Part shown: one piece after another, positions 8,411 to 17,071 of the stretch
Numbering within the stretch: position 1 is the stretch's first letter
How the letters are laid out: the number at the start of each line of letters is the position of its first letter
Virus record (IMG/VR): IMGVR_UViG_2088090015_000152
Coordinates: 1-35,639 of that record
DNA length: 35,639 nucleotides
Origin: a virus
Strand: one strand, 5' to 3'
Notes under the pieces: generated by a model
Database searches by the model: none
Told to the model about the DNA's origin: nothing
The model's input: only the letters and a program-made list of their open reading frames with translations
Position numbers and translations under genes: made by a program

Positions 8411-11098
8411 ATGGCGTTCGACCTGAGCACTGCGAAGCCCGTTGGTCAGTCGGCTCCGGCTGCGCCGCGCAAGTTCGATCTTGCGAGCGCGCGGCCGGTC
8501 GGCGAGCAGCCGCGTCCGCTCGATGTGAACCGCGATGGGATGCAGGATATGCCGTCGCTGCCGGGCGAGCCGTCTATGCCGTCCGCCCCGCTCGGCCAAC
8601 CTGAGAAGCCCGGCATTCTCGACTCGCTGGGTAAGCTAGGCGCGGCCAGACAGGATCAACCGTCTATTCTCGGCGTCACGCCGGGCATGGCCGAGACTGC
8701 ATTGTCGGCCGTCACCGGCGCAGTCGCGCCGTTTATCGCGTCGGCGCGCGGCCTCATCGGCGGCTACGAGCCGTCTAACGCTGAAATCGAAGAATCGACG
8801 TACCAGCCGCGCAGCGAAGAGGGGCAGGCCGGCAATGAGCTGCTTGGAGAGCTGTTCTCGGCGCTGCCGCAAGACACCGACCACGCGCTACTCGGCATGG
8901 TTCCCGAAGCTCCGGGCGGACTGCCGCACGGCCCGCGCGCTCCGAAAGCGCCGAAGCCCGCGCCGGTTCTCTCTGAGGGTCAGGCTACAGCTGCGCGCAT
9001 TCGCGAGCAGGGCCTGAAGCTCACTCCGAAAGAAGCGTCGCAAATCACTGGCGACAAGAATTATTTCGGCCGCGCGCTGCAGGCTATCGGCGGCGAGTCT
9101 CGCATCTCGAAAGACATCGCTGCGTCTAATCGCCCAGTCCTCAACAAGATGGGTCAGAAGGCCGTCGGTTCGGACAGCCTCACAGAGCAGGGACTGCAGC
9201 CGGTGAAAGAGCACGGCAACGCCGTCTACAACGAAATGTCTTCGCTCGGCACGATGCAGCCGACGCCGGAGCTACACTCGGCAGTCGAGCAGGCGCGCAG
9301 CGCGGCCGGCAAGAGCACGCAGCGCAACGTCGAAATCGACAAGTTTGTAGACGGCATCCTCAACGAGTTCGGCGGCGAAGTAGACGCCGGACAAGTGGTG
9401 AACCGCGTGCGCGAACTTCGCCGCGACGCGCAGAACGCCATGAAGGGTGAAGGCGACAAGCGCCCGACGATCCAGCAGGAAGCTCTCGGCCAAGCGCAGC
9501 GCACAGTCGCTGACGCGCTCGACGACTTCCTGGAATACAACGCGTCGCTTGCCGGCAAGCCGGATCTCGCTGCCAAGTACAAAGAGAACCGCGTCCGTCT
9601 CGCAAAGGTCGGCACGGTTGAAGGTGCAACGCGCGCCGGCAACCTCAACGCGAAGGAAGTCTTCGAGGCGAAGAAAAAAGGCGCACCGCTGAGCGGCAAG
9701 CTCAACGAGGTTGCTGTGGCGCACGAGTACGCGCCAGAATCGACCTCGCCGCTCGGCGCGGAGTCCGTCATGGAAGCTCCGGGCCGCAACCTCGGCCTCG
9801 GCGATTTGCTGGTGGCCGGCGTGCAGAACGTCGCGCGTCACATGGGCGTGAACAAGTTCCTGCAGTCCGACCTGTACCAGAACATGATCGGCGGCCGCGA
9901 GGGCGGTCCGCATCTCGCAGAGCACGACACGAACCCGAACGCGTTCCCGCCGGTTGCTCCGGCGAACGTCGGCCCGCCGCGTCCGCCGGCTCCGGTCCCG
10001 CGTCCCGGCGTCGATTTCGCAGGCGAACTCGGCCTTGCGCCGGATGCGCCGTACGAGACTCTGCCGGGCGGCGTCGGCGCACCGCGCAATGGTCGCAACC
10101 TCGCGGATGACGGCGGCCTGCGCCTCGTGGAAGACACGACTCCGGCCGGCGTCGCGCCGAACGCGCTCCGCAACGGCCCCGACGAAATCAATTTCGAGGC
10201 GGTCAACCCGGAAGACGTAGGCCCGTACCGCGTCAACACCGACCTGAATTTCAGCGACGCGCGCCCGGTCTCCGGCGTGCAACGCGGCGCTGCGCTCGAT
10301 ACCGGCGACTTGGAACTGCTCCCGGACGCCCCGACCGGCCCGCAGGACGTGATGCCCCCGAAACCGGCCAACAAGCCGCGCCAGGGCGGCGCTCCGAAAG
10401 AGCCGCGTCCGAAGCCTGCCCCGAAGGCACCCCAGGCTGCCGCGCAGCCCCCCGAAGGTCTGAGCGAGCTTGGCGCGATGATCGACCAAATGCTGAGCAC
10501 GAAGCGCGCCACGGCCCAGCAACAGCCGACCGCCAAGCCGTACTACACGGCTGCCGAGTCGCCGCCCCCGCTGCCGAAGCGCGCGGGCGACCGCCCGCCG
10601 CCGACGGAGTCCATCCTGGAACACATGCAGCGTGTCACCGGAAAAGAGCTGCCGATGGACTTCGCGAAGCAGCTCGGTCTGGCGGACGACGCCGGCCCGA
10701 AAGAGGCATTCGCTGACCGGTATCTTGTGCCGGGCTCGAAGCGTGTCGGTGTGTCGCCAAAAGAGGGCTACATCGCGTACGAGACGAAGAACGGCCGCCG
10801 GCAGATCAACGACGCGTACGTCGCAGAGAGTGCGCGCGGTAAGGGCCTCGGCCAGAAAAACCTGATGAAGCTGGCCAAAGAAGCCGCGGATGCCGGCGAG
10901 CCGCTCGATTCCGATTTCTCCATTACGCCAGCACAAGCTCGCGTCTACATCAGCGCCAAAAAGAAAGGGCTGATTGACTTCGACATCACGGACAAAGAAG
11001 CTTGGGACGAGGCACTCAAAGAGGGTACCATCGCCAAGGCCGGCGGCTCGCCGGTGATTCGAAACATCCGTCTCGTCGAGACTGCAGACGCGGAGTAG
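8411..11098 (+). CDS. Large internal/ejection protein with C-terminal GNAT-like segment
   Basis: 895 aa, ATG 8411 abutting the previous stop. The N-terminus carries two copies of a short motif, FDLSTAKPVG and FDLASARPVG, and a third, FSDARPVSG, lies near residue 615. Residues ~200-430 are mostly helical (AKYKENRVRLAKVGTVEG and similar). Residues 500-760 are Pro-rich and probably disordered. From ~770 to the end a compact alpha/beta segment appears, with GYIAYETKNG, then AYVAESARGKGLGQKNLMKL, then AQARVYISAKKKGLID. The R-G-K-G-L-G loop matches the acetyl-CoA-binding motif A of GNAT acetyltransferases. This is the last and largest of the four internal proteins and probably enters the host with the DNA. 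Whether the GNAT part is active is unknown. Confidence 0.65.
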   Translation: MAFDLSTAKPVGQSAPAAPRKFDLASARPVGEQPRPLDVNRDGMQDMPSLPGEPSMPSAPLGQPEKPGILDSLGKLGAARQDQPSILGVTPGMAETALSAVTGAVAPFIASARGLIGGYEPSNAEIEESTYQPRSEEGQAGNELLGELFSALPQDTDHALLGMVPEAPGGLPHGPRAPKAPKPAPVLSEGQATAARIREQGLKLTPKEASQITGDKNYFGRALQAIGGESRISKDIAASNRPVLNKMGQKAVGSDSLTEQGLQPVKEHGNAVYNEMSSLGTMQPTPELHSAVEQARSAAGKSTQRNVEIDKFVDGILNEFGGEVDAGQVVNRVRELRRDAQNAMKGEGDKRPTIQQEALGQAQRTVADALDDFLEYNASLAGKPDLAAKYKENRVRLAKVGTVEGATRAGNLNAKEVFEAKKKGAPLSGKLNEVAVAHEYAPESTSPLGAESVMEAPGRNLGLGDLLVAGVQNVARHMGVNKFLQSDLYQNMIGGREGGPHLAEHDTNPNAFPPVAPANVGPPRPPAPVPRPGVDFAGELGLAPDAPYETLPGGVGAPRNGRNLADDGGLRLVEDTTPAGVAPNALRNGPDEINFEAVNPEDVGPYRVNTDLNFSDARPVSGVQRGAALDTGDLELLPDAPTGPQDVMPPKPANKPRQGGAPKEPRPKPAPKAPQAAAQPPEGLSELGAMIDQMLSTKRATAQQQPTAKPYYTAAESPPPLPKRAGDRPPPTESILEHMQRVTGKELPMDFAKQLGLADDAGPKEAFADRYLVPGSKRVGVSPKEGYIAYETKNGRRQINDAYVAESARGKGLGQKNLMKLAKEAADAGEPLDSDFSITPAQARVYISAKKKGLIDFDITDKEAWDEALKEGTIAKAGGSPVIRNIRLVETADAE

Positions 11099-11101
11099 AC
11101 C

Positions 11102-13864
11102 GTGGCAAAGCAAAAGGTCCGTCTAGCGGACAACATCGCCCGGGTCATTTTCATTGACCCGGATGCGACGAAGGGCGCAACGCTCGACCGCAATCTGTTC
11201 ATGGCGAACGGAGCCGTTGCGACACCGGCGTTATTGCGCACGTATCTCGGGATCGGCAGCGGCGGCACGCTCAAGCACAGTGAGCTGCAAGGGTTGCAGC
11301 TAGGCGACGATCATCCGCAGTACACGATGTGGTACGCGCGCGAAACGATCAAAGGCCAGTGGGATTTCCAGACGGCTGTGTGGGGTGCGAACGGCGCAGC
11401 AGCGACGCCGGAGTTCACGTTCACCAGTGACATCGACACCGGCATCTATCGCGTGGCCGCGAACGATCTCGGCATCTCGACAAACGGCGTACTCCGCTGG
11501 GATGTGAGCACAACGCTCGTCGATCAGACGCTGCCGTTGCGCATCAAAAGCAACAGCGGCTTGCTCGTGCAGAACCAGGGCACCGGCGGCACTGGCGGTA
11601 TCGAGCTGCTGTCGATCAACGGATTCGACCCTTCGCAGGAGTGCGGCAACCAGCTAGCGTTTTGGGAAGACGGCATCCGCAAGTTCGGCTTCCGCTTCCG
11701 CCACGAAGGAGATGTCAACCTAACCGGCGATTTCATCGTCTACAGGCACGACAACGACACCATTGGCGTACCTGTGTTCGGCTTCGCACGCAGCGCGAGC
11801 CAAGTGTGGTTCGCTGACGGCACGCAGGCCGCTCCGACTATCTCGTTCTTCAGTGACACCGATTTGGGCATTTACCGTTCGGCGTCCGACACTCTCGGCT
11901 TCTCCATCGGGAACAATCTGCGCGTGTCGTTCTCGACTACTGCGCTGACGAGCACGATCCCGGGTCGCTTCGGCACCGGCAGCAACACCGCTCCATCGTA
12001 TTCGTTCAGCGGTGACACCAACACGGGCATGTACAACCCGTCGGCAAACACACTGAACTTCGCGACCGACGGAACGTCGCGCGTGTCTATCACCACAGCC
12101 GACCTCATCACAACGCTACCAGTTCATGCGTTAGACGGAGTCGTCGGCACTCCGGCGTACTCGTTCACCAGCGATCCCGATACGGGATTTTACAGCTCGG
12201 CCGCCAACACGATGGCGCTTGCTGCTGCAGGCGGCCTCGTGGCGTCGTGGTCTACGACGATCCACACGAGCGCGGTTGTGTGGCAAGGCCCGAACGGCTC
12301 CAACGGCACGCCGGCCGTGTCGTTCTCGTCCGATCCGGACACAGGCGTCTACCGCGTGGGCGCAGACGTGCTCGGCTTCGCGACAGCCGGCGCAGAACGC
12401 TTTCGCGTTGGTGCTACCGGCGAGCTTGGCATCGGCGGTGGGAACTTCGGCACGAGCGGCCAAGTGTTCACGTCGCAGGGTAGCGGCGCTCCGCCCGTAT
12501 GGGCCGACGCTAGCGGCGGTGGCGGAGGCGGCGCAACTGCGCTCGTCTACGTCAACACGACTATTCCGGCCGGCAACACCGTTGCCAACACAACGACGGA
12601 GACGGCGTTCGCGTCTACGTTCGACATCCCGGCGAACAGCCTCGCCGTCGGCTCCGTTATTCGGATCAAGTTGCTCGGTCGGTTCAGCACGACAGGCACT
12701 CCGACGCTGCGTCTACGCATCAAGCTCGACGCGACGACGTACATCGACACGACGGCGGTCACGACGGTCACAGCGACGAACTTCGGTTTCGTCACTGATG
12801 CGCAGCTCGTCGTTACGGCAATCGGCGCATCCGGCACCATCGACGCACAGGCGTTGACGGAGCTGGGCACGGCCGCGACGACCGGGCAGGTCGTTAACTC
12901 CGTGAACACCGCGGGCATCACGACGGACACGACACAGGCGCTCAGCGTCACAGTCACCGCGCAGTGGAGCGCAGCGTCAGCGTCTAACACCGTAACGCTG
13001 CATCAAATGGCGATTTGGATGGAAGAAGCCGACGACCCGAATCCTCCGGAAGTGCAGATTTTCACGTCCGGCGGAACTTGGACGAAGCCCAGCGGCGCGC
13101 AAGCCGTCGAGGTTATCTGCATTGGCGCGGGCGGCGGTGGCGCATCCGGTCGTCGCAGCGCCGCGAACACTACGCGCGCAGGCGGCGGTGGCGGCGGCAG
13201 CGGCGGGCTCTCGCGCTTCATTTTCGAGGCGTCTGCGCTCGGAGCAACAGAGACTGTTACGGTCGGCACCGGCGGCGCGGGCGGCGCGGCGCGCACCACG
13301 GACACGACAGACGGCGCGGTCGGCACCGGCGGCGGCTTGTCGTCTTTCGGTGTGTGGCTCCAGGCGACCGGCGGTGGCGGCGGACAAGCCGGCACCGGCA
13401 ACACGTGCCCCGGCGGAACGGCCGGCACCGGTCTTACTTCTGACGGCGCGGCCGGCGGCACCGGCGGCACCACGACGACCGGCACGAGCGGCAGCCAAGC
13501 TCGTTTCTCGGCTGGCGCGGGCGGCGGCGGCCACGGCATCTCCAGCGCGAACAACGCTGGCGGTGGCCTCAATGCGGGCGGCGCTCAGCCGACGTTCTAC
13601 GCCGGCACGGTCGCGGGCGGCACCGCAGGCGCTGTAAACGGCGGCGCAGGCGGCGCTGGCAACGCACTGGGCAGCGGGCTCCCCGGCACAGGCGGAGGCG
13701 GTGGTGGCGGCGGTAATCCGGCTGGTGGTGTTGGCGGCACGGGCGGCGCGGGCGGCAACTACGGCGCAGGCGGCGGTGGCGGTGGCGCATCGCTGAACGG
13801 CAGCAATTCTGGAGCGGGCGGCGCGGGGTCTGGCGGGCTCGTTGTGGTCATAACGCATCGGTAG
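11102..13864 (+). CDS. Modular tail fibre with five repeats and glycine-rich tip
   Basis: 920 aa from GTG 11102. Residues 1-90 form the probable attachment region (LKHSELQGLQLGDDHPQYTM). Five copies of an 'F.SD.DTGIYR....LGF...G' repeat follow at about 101-136, 243-280, 297-333, 350-386 and 402-438. A 'GQVFTSQGSGAPPVWADA' linker lies near 453-470, then a beta domain (480-645). The C-terminus starts with FTSGGTWTKPSGAQAVEV (~654-671) and runs into some 240 residues of Gly-rich sequence with poly-Gly runs. The 'TWTKP' plus poly-Gly pattern is the glycine-rich fibre-tip domain, which in adhesins of the S16 gp38 kind packs as polyglycine-II helices. Host receptor recognition is the expected role. 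The stop codon is embedded in the palindrome at 13862-13876. Confidence 0.8.
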   Translation: MAKQKVRLADNIARVIFIDPDATKGATLDRNLFMANGAVATPALLRTYLGIGSGGTLKHSELQGLQLGDDHPQYTMWYARETIKGQWDFQTAVWGANGAAATPEFTFTSDIDTGIYRVAANDLGISTNGVLRWDVSTTLVDQTLPLRIKSNSGLLVQNQGTGGTGGIELLSINGFDPSQECGNQLAFWEDGIRKFGFRFRHEGDVNLTGDFIVYRHDNDTIGVPVFGFARSASQVWFADGTQAAPTISFFSDTDLGIYRSASDTLGFSIGNNLRVSFSTTALTSTIPGRFGTGSNTAPSYSFSGDTNTGMYNPSANTLNFATDGTSRVSITTADLITTLPVHALDGVVGTPAYSFTSDPDTGFYSSAANTMALAAAGGLVASWSTTIHTSAVVWQGPNGSNGTPAVSFSSDPDTGVYRVGADVLGFATAGAERFRVGATGELGIGGGNFGTSGQVFTSQGSGAPPVWADASGGGGGGATALVYVNTTIPAGNTVANTTTETAFASTFDIPANSLAVGSVIRIKLLGRFSTTGTPTLRLRIKLDATTYIDTTAVTTVTATNFGFVTDAQLVVTAIGASGTIDAQALTELGTAATTGQVVNSVNTAGITTDTTQALSVTVTAQWSAASASNTVTLHQMAIWMEEADDPNPPEVQIFTSGGTWTKPSGAQAVEVICIGAGGGGASGRRSAANTTRAGGGGGGSGGLSRFIFEASALGATETVTVGTGGAGGAARTTDTTDGAVGTGGGLSSFGVWLQATGGGGGQAGTGNTCPGGTAGTGLTSDGAAGGTGGTTTTGTSGSQARFSAGAGGGGHGISSANNAGGGLNAGGAQPTFYAGTVAGGTAGAVNGGAGGAGNALGSGLPGTGGGGGGGGNPAGGVGGTGGAGGNYGAGGGGGGASLNGSNSGAGGAGSGGLVVVITHR

Positions 13865-13876
13865 TTCCGGGAACTA
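13862..13876 (+). repeat. Palindrome copy 1, TAGTTCCGGGAACTA
   Basis: A 15-bp odd palindrome centred on G. It overlaps the tail-fibre stop codon and opens the 82-bp gap before the lysis genes. Its 13-bp core AGTTCC-S-GGAACT recurs at 28341-28355 and 33642-33654. Confidence 0.75.
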
Positions 13877-13946
13877 TTGCGCATGTAGGCTGAGCTTGAT
13901 AGCCTCGCAGCGTCTTTTCCCACACCAACGTAACGGAGGAATTGAA

Positions 13947-14165
13947 ATGCAGCCAAAATTCGACACACAAGACGCCAAGAACCTGATTGCGCTCGCGCAG
14001 AACGCGCCGCTGCGCAATCTGCAGGAAGCCTCGCAGGTCTCCGACCTGCTGCAGCGCTTCAGTGCGTGGTTCGAAGCAGCCAGCAAGCCCGCTCCGGCAC
14101 CGCGCGCCGCGCGTAAGGGCACTAAGGCTACCCCCGATGTGAAGCCGGAGGACGTTACGGCATGA
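13947..14165 (+). CDS. Small hypothetical protein preceding the lysis genes
   Basis: 72 aa from ATG 13947, set by a good GGAGGA site at 13935-13940; the upstream in-frame codons to 13896 are not supported. The first 45 residues are helical (LIALAQNAPLRNLQEASQVS), and a Pro/Ala/Lys-rich tail follows. It has no TM segment. The stop overlaps the holin-candidate start (ATGA at 14162-14165). This could be an antiholin-like or chaperone-like partner, or simply a virion accessory. There is no recognisable family. Confidence 0.65.
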   Translation: MQPKFDTQDAKNLIALAQNAPLRNLQEASQVSDLLQRFSAWFEAASKPAPAPRAARKGTKATPDVKPEDVTA

Positions 14166-14377
14166 TCTCACGGACGCTCGAAGTGATTGCTCAGGAGGCG
14201 CATGACCGCGTCGGCCAAGCTTTGCTCGGCACGGCAGGAGGTTCGTTCGTTTTGGGCATGAGCATCGAGACCGTGAACAAGTACTTGCAGGCCGGCGCAT
14301 TCATCGTCTCGATGATCGCCGGCCTGTGTGCCGCCGTCTACTACGTCGTCAGCGTCATCAGGAATCGCTCGAAATGA
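14162..14377 (+). CDS. Holin candidate (small membrane protein)
   Basis: 71 aa, starting on the ATGA overlap. It has a weakly hydrophobic segment at residues ~20-38 (ALLGTAGGSFVLGMSI) and a strong TM helix at ~43-66 (AGAFIVSMIAGLCAAVYYVV), ending in the basic tail IRNRSK. Size, topology and the ATGA overlap with the lysozyme gene are typical of a phage holin, which would form the membrane lesion releasing the endolysin. A second membrane protein of holin type lies after the lysozyme, so which one triggers lysis is open. Confidence 0.75.
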   Translation: MISRTLEVIAQEAHDRVGQALLGTAGGSFVLGMSIETVNKYLQAGAFIVSMIAGLCAAVYYVVSVIRNRSK

Positions 14378-14811
14378 AAGTATCCGCAGCGGGCCTTGAT
14401 TGCATCAAAGGCCACGAAGGGTTGCGCCTGAAGGCGTACCTCGACACCGGCGGCGTGTGGACCATCGGTTACGGCCACACGGCTGGTGTGAAAGAGGGCG
14501 ACACCTGCACACCGGAGCAGGCGTATGCGTGGCTCGACGAAGACGCCGACATCGCGGAGCGCGCAATCAACCAGCTCGTCAAAGTTCCGCTCACGCAAAA
14601 CCAGTTCGACGCCTTGGTGAGCTTCGTCTACAACATCGGTCGGCCGGAGTTCTTCACGTCCACGCTGTTGCGCAAGCTCAACGCGGGCGACTACACCGGC
14701 GCGGCCGGGCAGTTCGGCCGTTGGATATACGACAACGGCAAGATCATCAACGGCCTCGTACTCCGCCGCTCTGACGAGCGCGACCTGTTCGTGACCGGCA
14801 TAGGAGACTGA
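14374..14811 (+). CDS. Endolysin, T4-type lysozyme (GH24 muramidase)
   Basis: 145 aa from ATG 14374, overlapping the holin-candidate stop. The catalytic triad of the T4 lysozyme family is present: Glu15 in KGHEGLRLKAY, Asp24 in YLDTGG, and Thr30 in VWTIGYGHT. The later conserved stretches LTQNQFDALVSFVYNIG (~74-90) and RRSDERDLF (~131-139) also match. The length is normal for the family. There is no signal peptide or SAR segment, so export should depend on a holin. It cleaves the N-acetylmuramic acid to N-acetylglucosamine bond of peptidoglycan at the end of infection. Confidence 0.93.
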   Translation: MKVSAAGLDCIKGHEGLRLKAYLDTGGVWTIGYGHTAGVKEGDTCTPEQAYAWLDEDADIAERAINQLVKVPLTQNQFDALVSFVYNIGRPEFFTSTLLRKLNAGDYTGAAGQFGRWIYDNGKIINGLVLRRSDERDLFVTGIGD

Positions 14812-14812
14812 C

Positions 14813-15235
14813 ATGGCATTCCCGCTCTCTGCTGTTTTCGATCTCGGCGGCAAACTCATCGACCGACTGTGGCCGGACCCCGCGAAGGCCGGCGAAGCCA
14901 AGTTCAAGCTTATGGAGATGGCGCAGAACGGCCAGCTCGCGCAGCTCGCTTCCGACACGAAGCTCGCCGAAGGCCAAATGGAAATCAACAAGGTCGAAGC
15001 TGCGAACCCGTCGCTGTGGGTCTCCGGTTGGCGGCCCGGCATGGGGTGGGCCTGCGTGTTGATATTTGTCGCGAACTACATCGGCGTCCCGCTCCTGGCG
15101 TGGCTCTCGACGATGTTCGACATTCCGCCGCCCCCGCGCCTCGACATCGCGGAAGTGCTCCCTGTGCTTCTTGGTATGCTCGGCCTCGGTGCGATGCGCA
15201 CGAGCGAGAAAATCAAGAGCGTCGCGTCCGTCTAA
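14813..15235 (+). CDS. 3-TM holin of the GTA-release type (PF11351-like)
   Basis: 140 aa, one base after the lysozyme stop. The N-terminal FDLGGKLIDRLWPDPAKAGE, the middle INKVEAANPSLWVSGWRPG and the following hydrophobic segments (~79-98 and ~113-125) match the family 'holin of 3TMs, for gene-transfer release' as I know it. It probably inserts in the inner membrane and either acts as the holin or cooperates with the smaller candidate upstream of the lysozyme. No Rz/Rz1-type spanin pair is visible in this block. Confidence 0.8.
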   Translation: MAFPLSAVFDLGGKLIDRLWPDPAKAGEAKFKLMEMAQNGQLAQLASDTKLAEGQMEINKVEAANPSLWVSGWRPGMGWACVLIFVANYIGVPLLAWLSTMFDIPPPPRLDIAEVLPVLLGMLGLGAMRTSEKIKSVASV

Positions 15236-15251
15236 TCCCGAAAAGGAATAC

Positions 15252-16835
15252 ATGACTCAGCAGTATCCGTGCCCGAATTGCGGCAAGCCGATGGTGCGCA
15301 ACTCAAAGGCTCAAAGCGGCAAACAACGTTGGGTGTGCAAGCGCTACGACAGAGGCGACAGCCGCGGAACGTACTGTTACTCAACCACCAACCCTGCCGG
15401 CGCAAAGACGGATCGCGCCGGCCGGCGCTCGAAGAAAGAGCCGGTGTTCCGACGCTCACTGGAGGGCACGGAGAGGTTCCTGGTTACGGCCGCGCAGAAC
15501 GCGACACCCGCGCACGAGGGTTTCATGCGCTCGCTCCAGCAAGCGTCTAAAGCGCTCGACGCGGAAATCCTGGTCATCCCCATCAGGTACAAGAACCCGA
15601 CGAGCGATTGGTCGGAAAGCCAGAAGAACGATGAGGTATGGTCGTCGGAGGTCAGCGATTATCTCTACAACGTGCGCCGCAACCTGAACCCGAATCTAAT
15701 CCTCATGGGCGACATCAAGACGCAGCCGACCGCGTCAGCGCCGCTCACCGGATTCGACGGCATAACTGGTGGCAGCTCCGGCATCTTCGGGCACACCAAG
15801 TTGCAGCTGCGCACCGTGCCTACGCCGCAAGGTCGTCTGCCAAAGATCCTGACGACGACTGGCGCATGCACGGTGCCGAATTACACCGACAGCCGCGCCG
15901 GCAAGCTCGGCGAATTCCACCACACGCTCGGCGCTGTGATGGTGGAGACCCGCGGCAAGGAATTCCACCTACGGCAGATCAACGCCGACAAGAGCGGCGC
16001 GTTCATCGACTTGGACAAGTGGTATACGCCGGACAGCGTGCAGAACGCACCGCCGGCACTCGCGCTGTCCATGGGCGACACGCATGTGCGTGCCGTGGAC
16101 CCGCAAGTCGTCGAGGCGACCTTCGGTCGGCTCGGCATTGTGGAAGTGCTGGACCCGCAGGTTCTCGCGTGGCACGACCTGTTAGACGGCGAGAGCATCA
16201 ATCACCATCACCGCGGCAACCCGTTCCTCGCTGCGCACAAACGAGCGTTCAACCTGGACGACGCGGAGCGCGAGGTTCAGGAAGCTATCGAGTTTCTCGG
16301 GAAGTACACGAAGGGACGCAAGTCCATCGTCGTGCCGTCTAACCATGACGACTTCCTGCAGCGTTGGTTGATGAGCGCCGATTGGAGGCAGGACCCAACC
16401 AACGCCGAGTTCTACCTGGAATCGGCGCTCGCCATGGTGCGGCAAGCGAAGCAGCGCGGCGCTGACGCAGAGCGCCTCAACGCGTTCACGTATTGGGTAC
16501 AGCGGCTGCTGAAAGGGCGGGGCGATATTCGGTGTCTGCAGAACGACGAGTCTTACAACGTCGGCGGCGTCGAGCTGAGCATGCACGGCGACCGCGGCCC
16601 GAACGGCGCTCGCGGCAGCATCAAGAATCTGCGCCGCATCGGCGTGAAGTCGATCATTGGTCACTCGCACAGTCCCGGCATCGACGAGGGCGCGTACCAG
16701 AACGGCACGAGCACGCGTCTGCGCCTCGGCTACAACGTCGGACCGTCGTCGTGGTTGAACGCGCACACGGTCGTCTACGCGAACGGCAAACGCTCGCTCA
16801 TCAACATCATTGACGGGAAGTGGAGGCTGGAATGA
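15252..16835 (+). CDS. Zinc-ribbon plus calcineurin-like metallophosphoesterase protein (probable nuclease)
   Basis: 527 aa from ATG 15252, after AAAAGGAA at 15240-15247. Residues 7-42 form a zinc-ribbon pattern: C7-P-N-C10, C29, C42. Residues ~75-260 contain VTAAQNATPAHEGF and LVIPIRYKNPTSDW. The C-terminal half has the metallophosphoesterase motifs in order: MGDTH (~274-278), a possible HDLLDGE second motif, SNHDDF (~363-368), MHGDRG (~444), and GHSHSPG (~471-477). Such domains in phages are usually Mn-dependent nucleases. The layout reminds me of the T5 A1 pre-early nuclease, but this is from memory and unverified. The gene lies between the holin and a membrane protein whose start it overlaps by ATGA. 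Confidence 0.7.
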   Translation: MTQQYPCPNCGKPMVRNSKAQSGKQRWVCKRYDRGDSRGTYCYSTTNPAGAKTDRAGRRSKKEPVFRRSLEGTERFLVTAAQNATPAHEGFMRSLQQASKALDAEILVIPIRYKNPTSDWSESQKNDEVWSSEVSDYLYNVRRNLNPNLILMGDIKTQPTASAPLTGFDGITGGSSGIFGHTKLQLRTVPTPQGRLPKILTTTGACTVPNYTDSRAGKLGEFHHTLGAVMVETRGKEFHLRQINADKSGAFIDLDKWYTPDSVQNAPPALALSMGDTHVRAVDPQVVEATFGRLGIVEVLDPQVLAWHDLLDGESINHHHRGNPFLAAHKRAFNLDDAEREVQEAIEFLGKYTKGRKSIVVPSNHDDFLQRWLMSADWRQDPTNAEFYLESALAMVRQAKQRGADAERLNAFTYWVQRLLKGRGDIRCLQNDESYNVGGVELSMHGDRGPNGARGSIKNLRRIGVKSIIGHSHSPGIDEGAYQNGTSTRLRLGYNVGPSSWLNAHTVVYANGKRSLINIIDGKWRLE

Positions 16836-17071
16836 GCACGTGGCTGCAGGCTGCAGCTGTGTTCACCGCGGTCGCGGTGGCAGACTTCGCATGGACGAAG
16901 TACATGATGCACGCGGCGGCCAAACACCCGCATCGTGCGGCGCTGTGGAACAGCGTCATTATCGCGCTCGGCTCCGTGAGCGTCGTATCGTACACGGAGA
17001 ACCACTGGATGCTTATTCCTGCGCTGCTTGGCGCATATGTGGGGACCTATGTCGCCGTACGTCGGGGATGA
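16832..17071 (+). CDS. Small membrane protein, 2-3 TM helices
   Basis: 79 aa from the ATGA overlap at 16832. The hydrophobic segments are AAAVFTAVAVADFAW (~7-21), VIIALGSVSVVSY (~42-54) and LIPALLGAYVGTYVAV (~61-76), with a His/Lys-rich loop between the first two (YMMHAAAKHPHRA). It is a polytopic inner-membrane protein. I have seen similar small 'FAWTKY' proteins in phages without an assigned function. It overlaps the next ORF. Possible roles are superinfection exclusion or lysis timing, but nothing in the sequence decides this. Confidence 0.7.
   Translation: MSTWLQAAAVFTAVAVADFAWTKYMMHAAAKHPHRAALWNSVIIALGSVSVVSYTENHWMLIPALLGAYVGTYVAVRRG

Noticed and set aside
9272-11113. 613-aa open frame on the minus strand opposite the large ejection protein
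   Set aside because: It lies wholly antisense to a well-supported gene, is rich in Arg/Val/Ala/Leu as GC-rich shadows are, and has no motif or packed neighbours.
12977-13858. 293-aa minus-strand frame opposite the fibre tip
   Set aside because: An Ala/Arg-rich translation that is a direct consequence of the Gly-rich repeats on the other strand.
11102-13864. Diversity-generating retroelement acting on the fibre
   Set aside because: No reverse transcriptase, template repeat or adenine-rich variable region is visible in the window.
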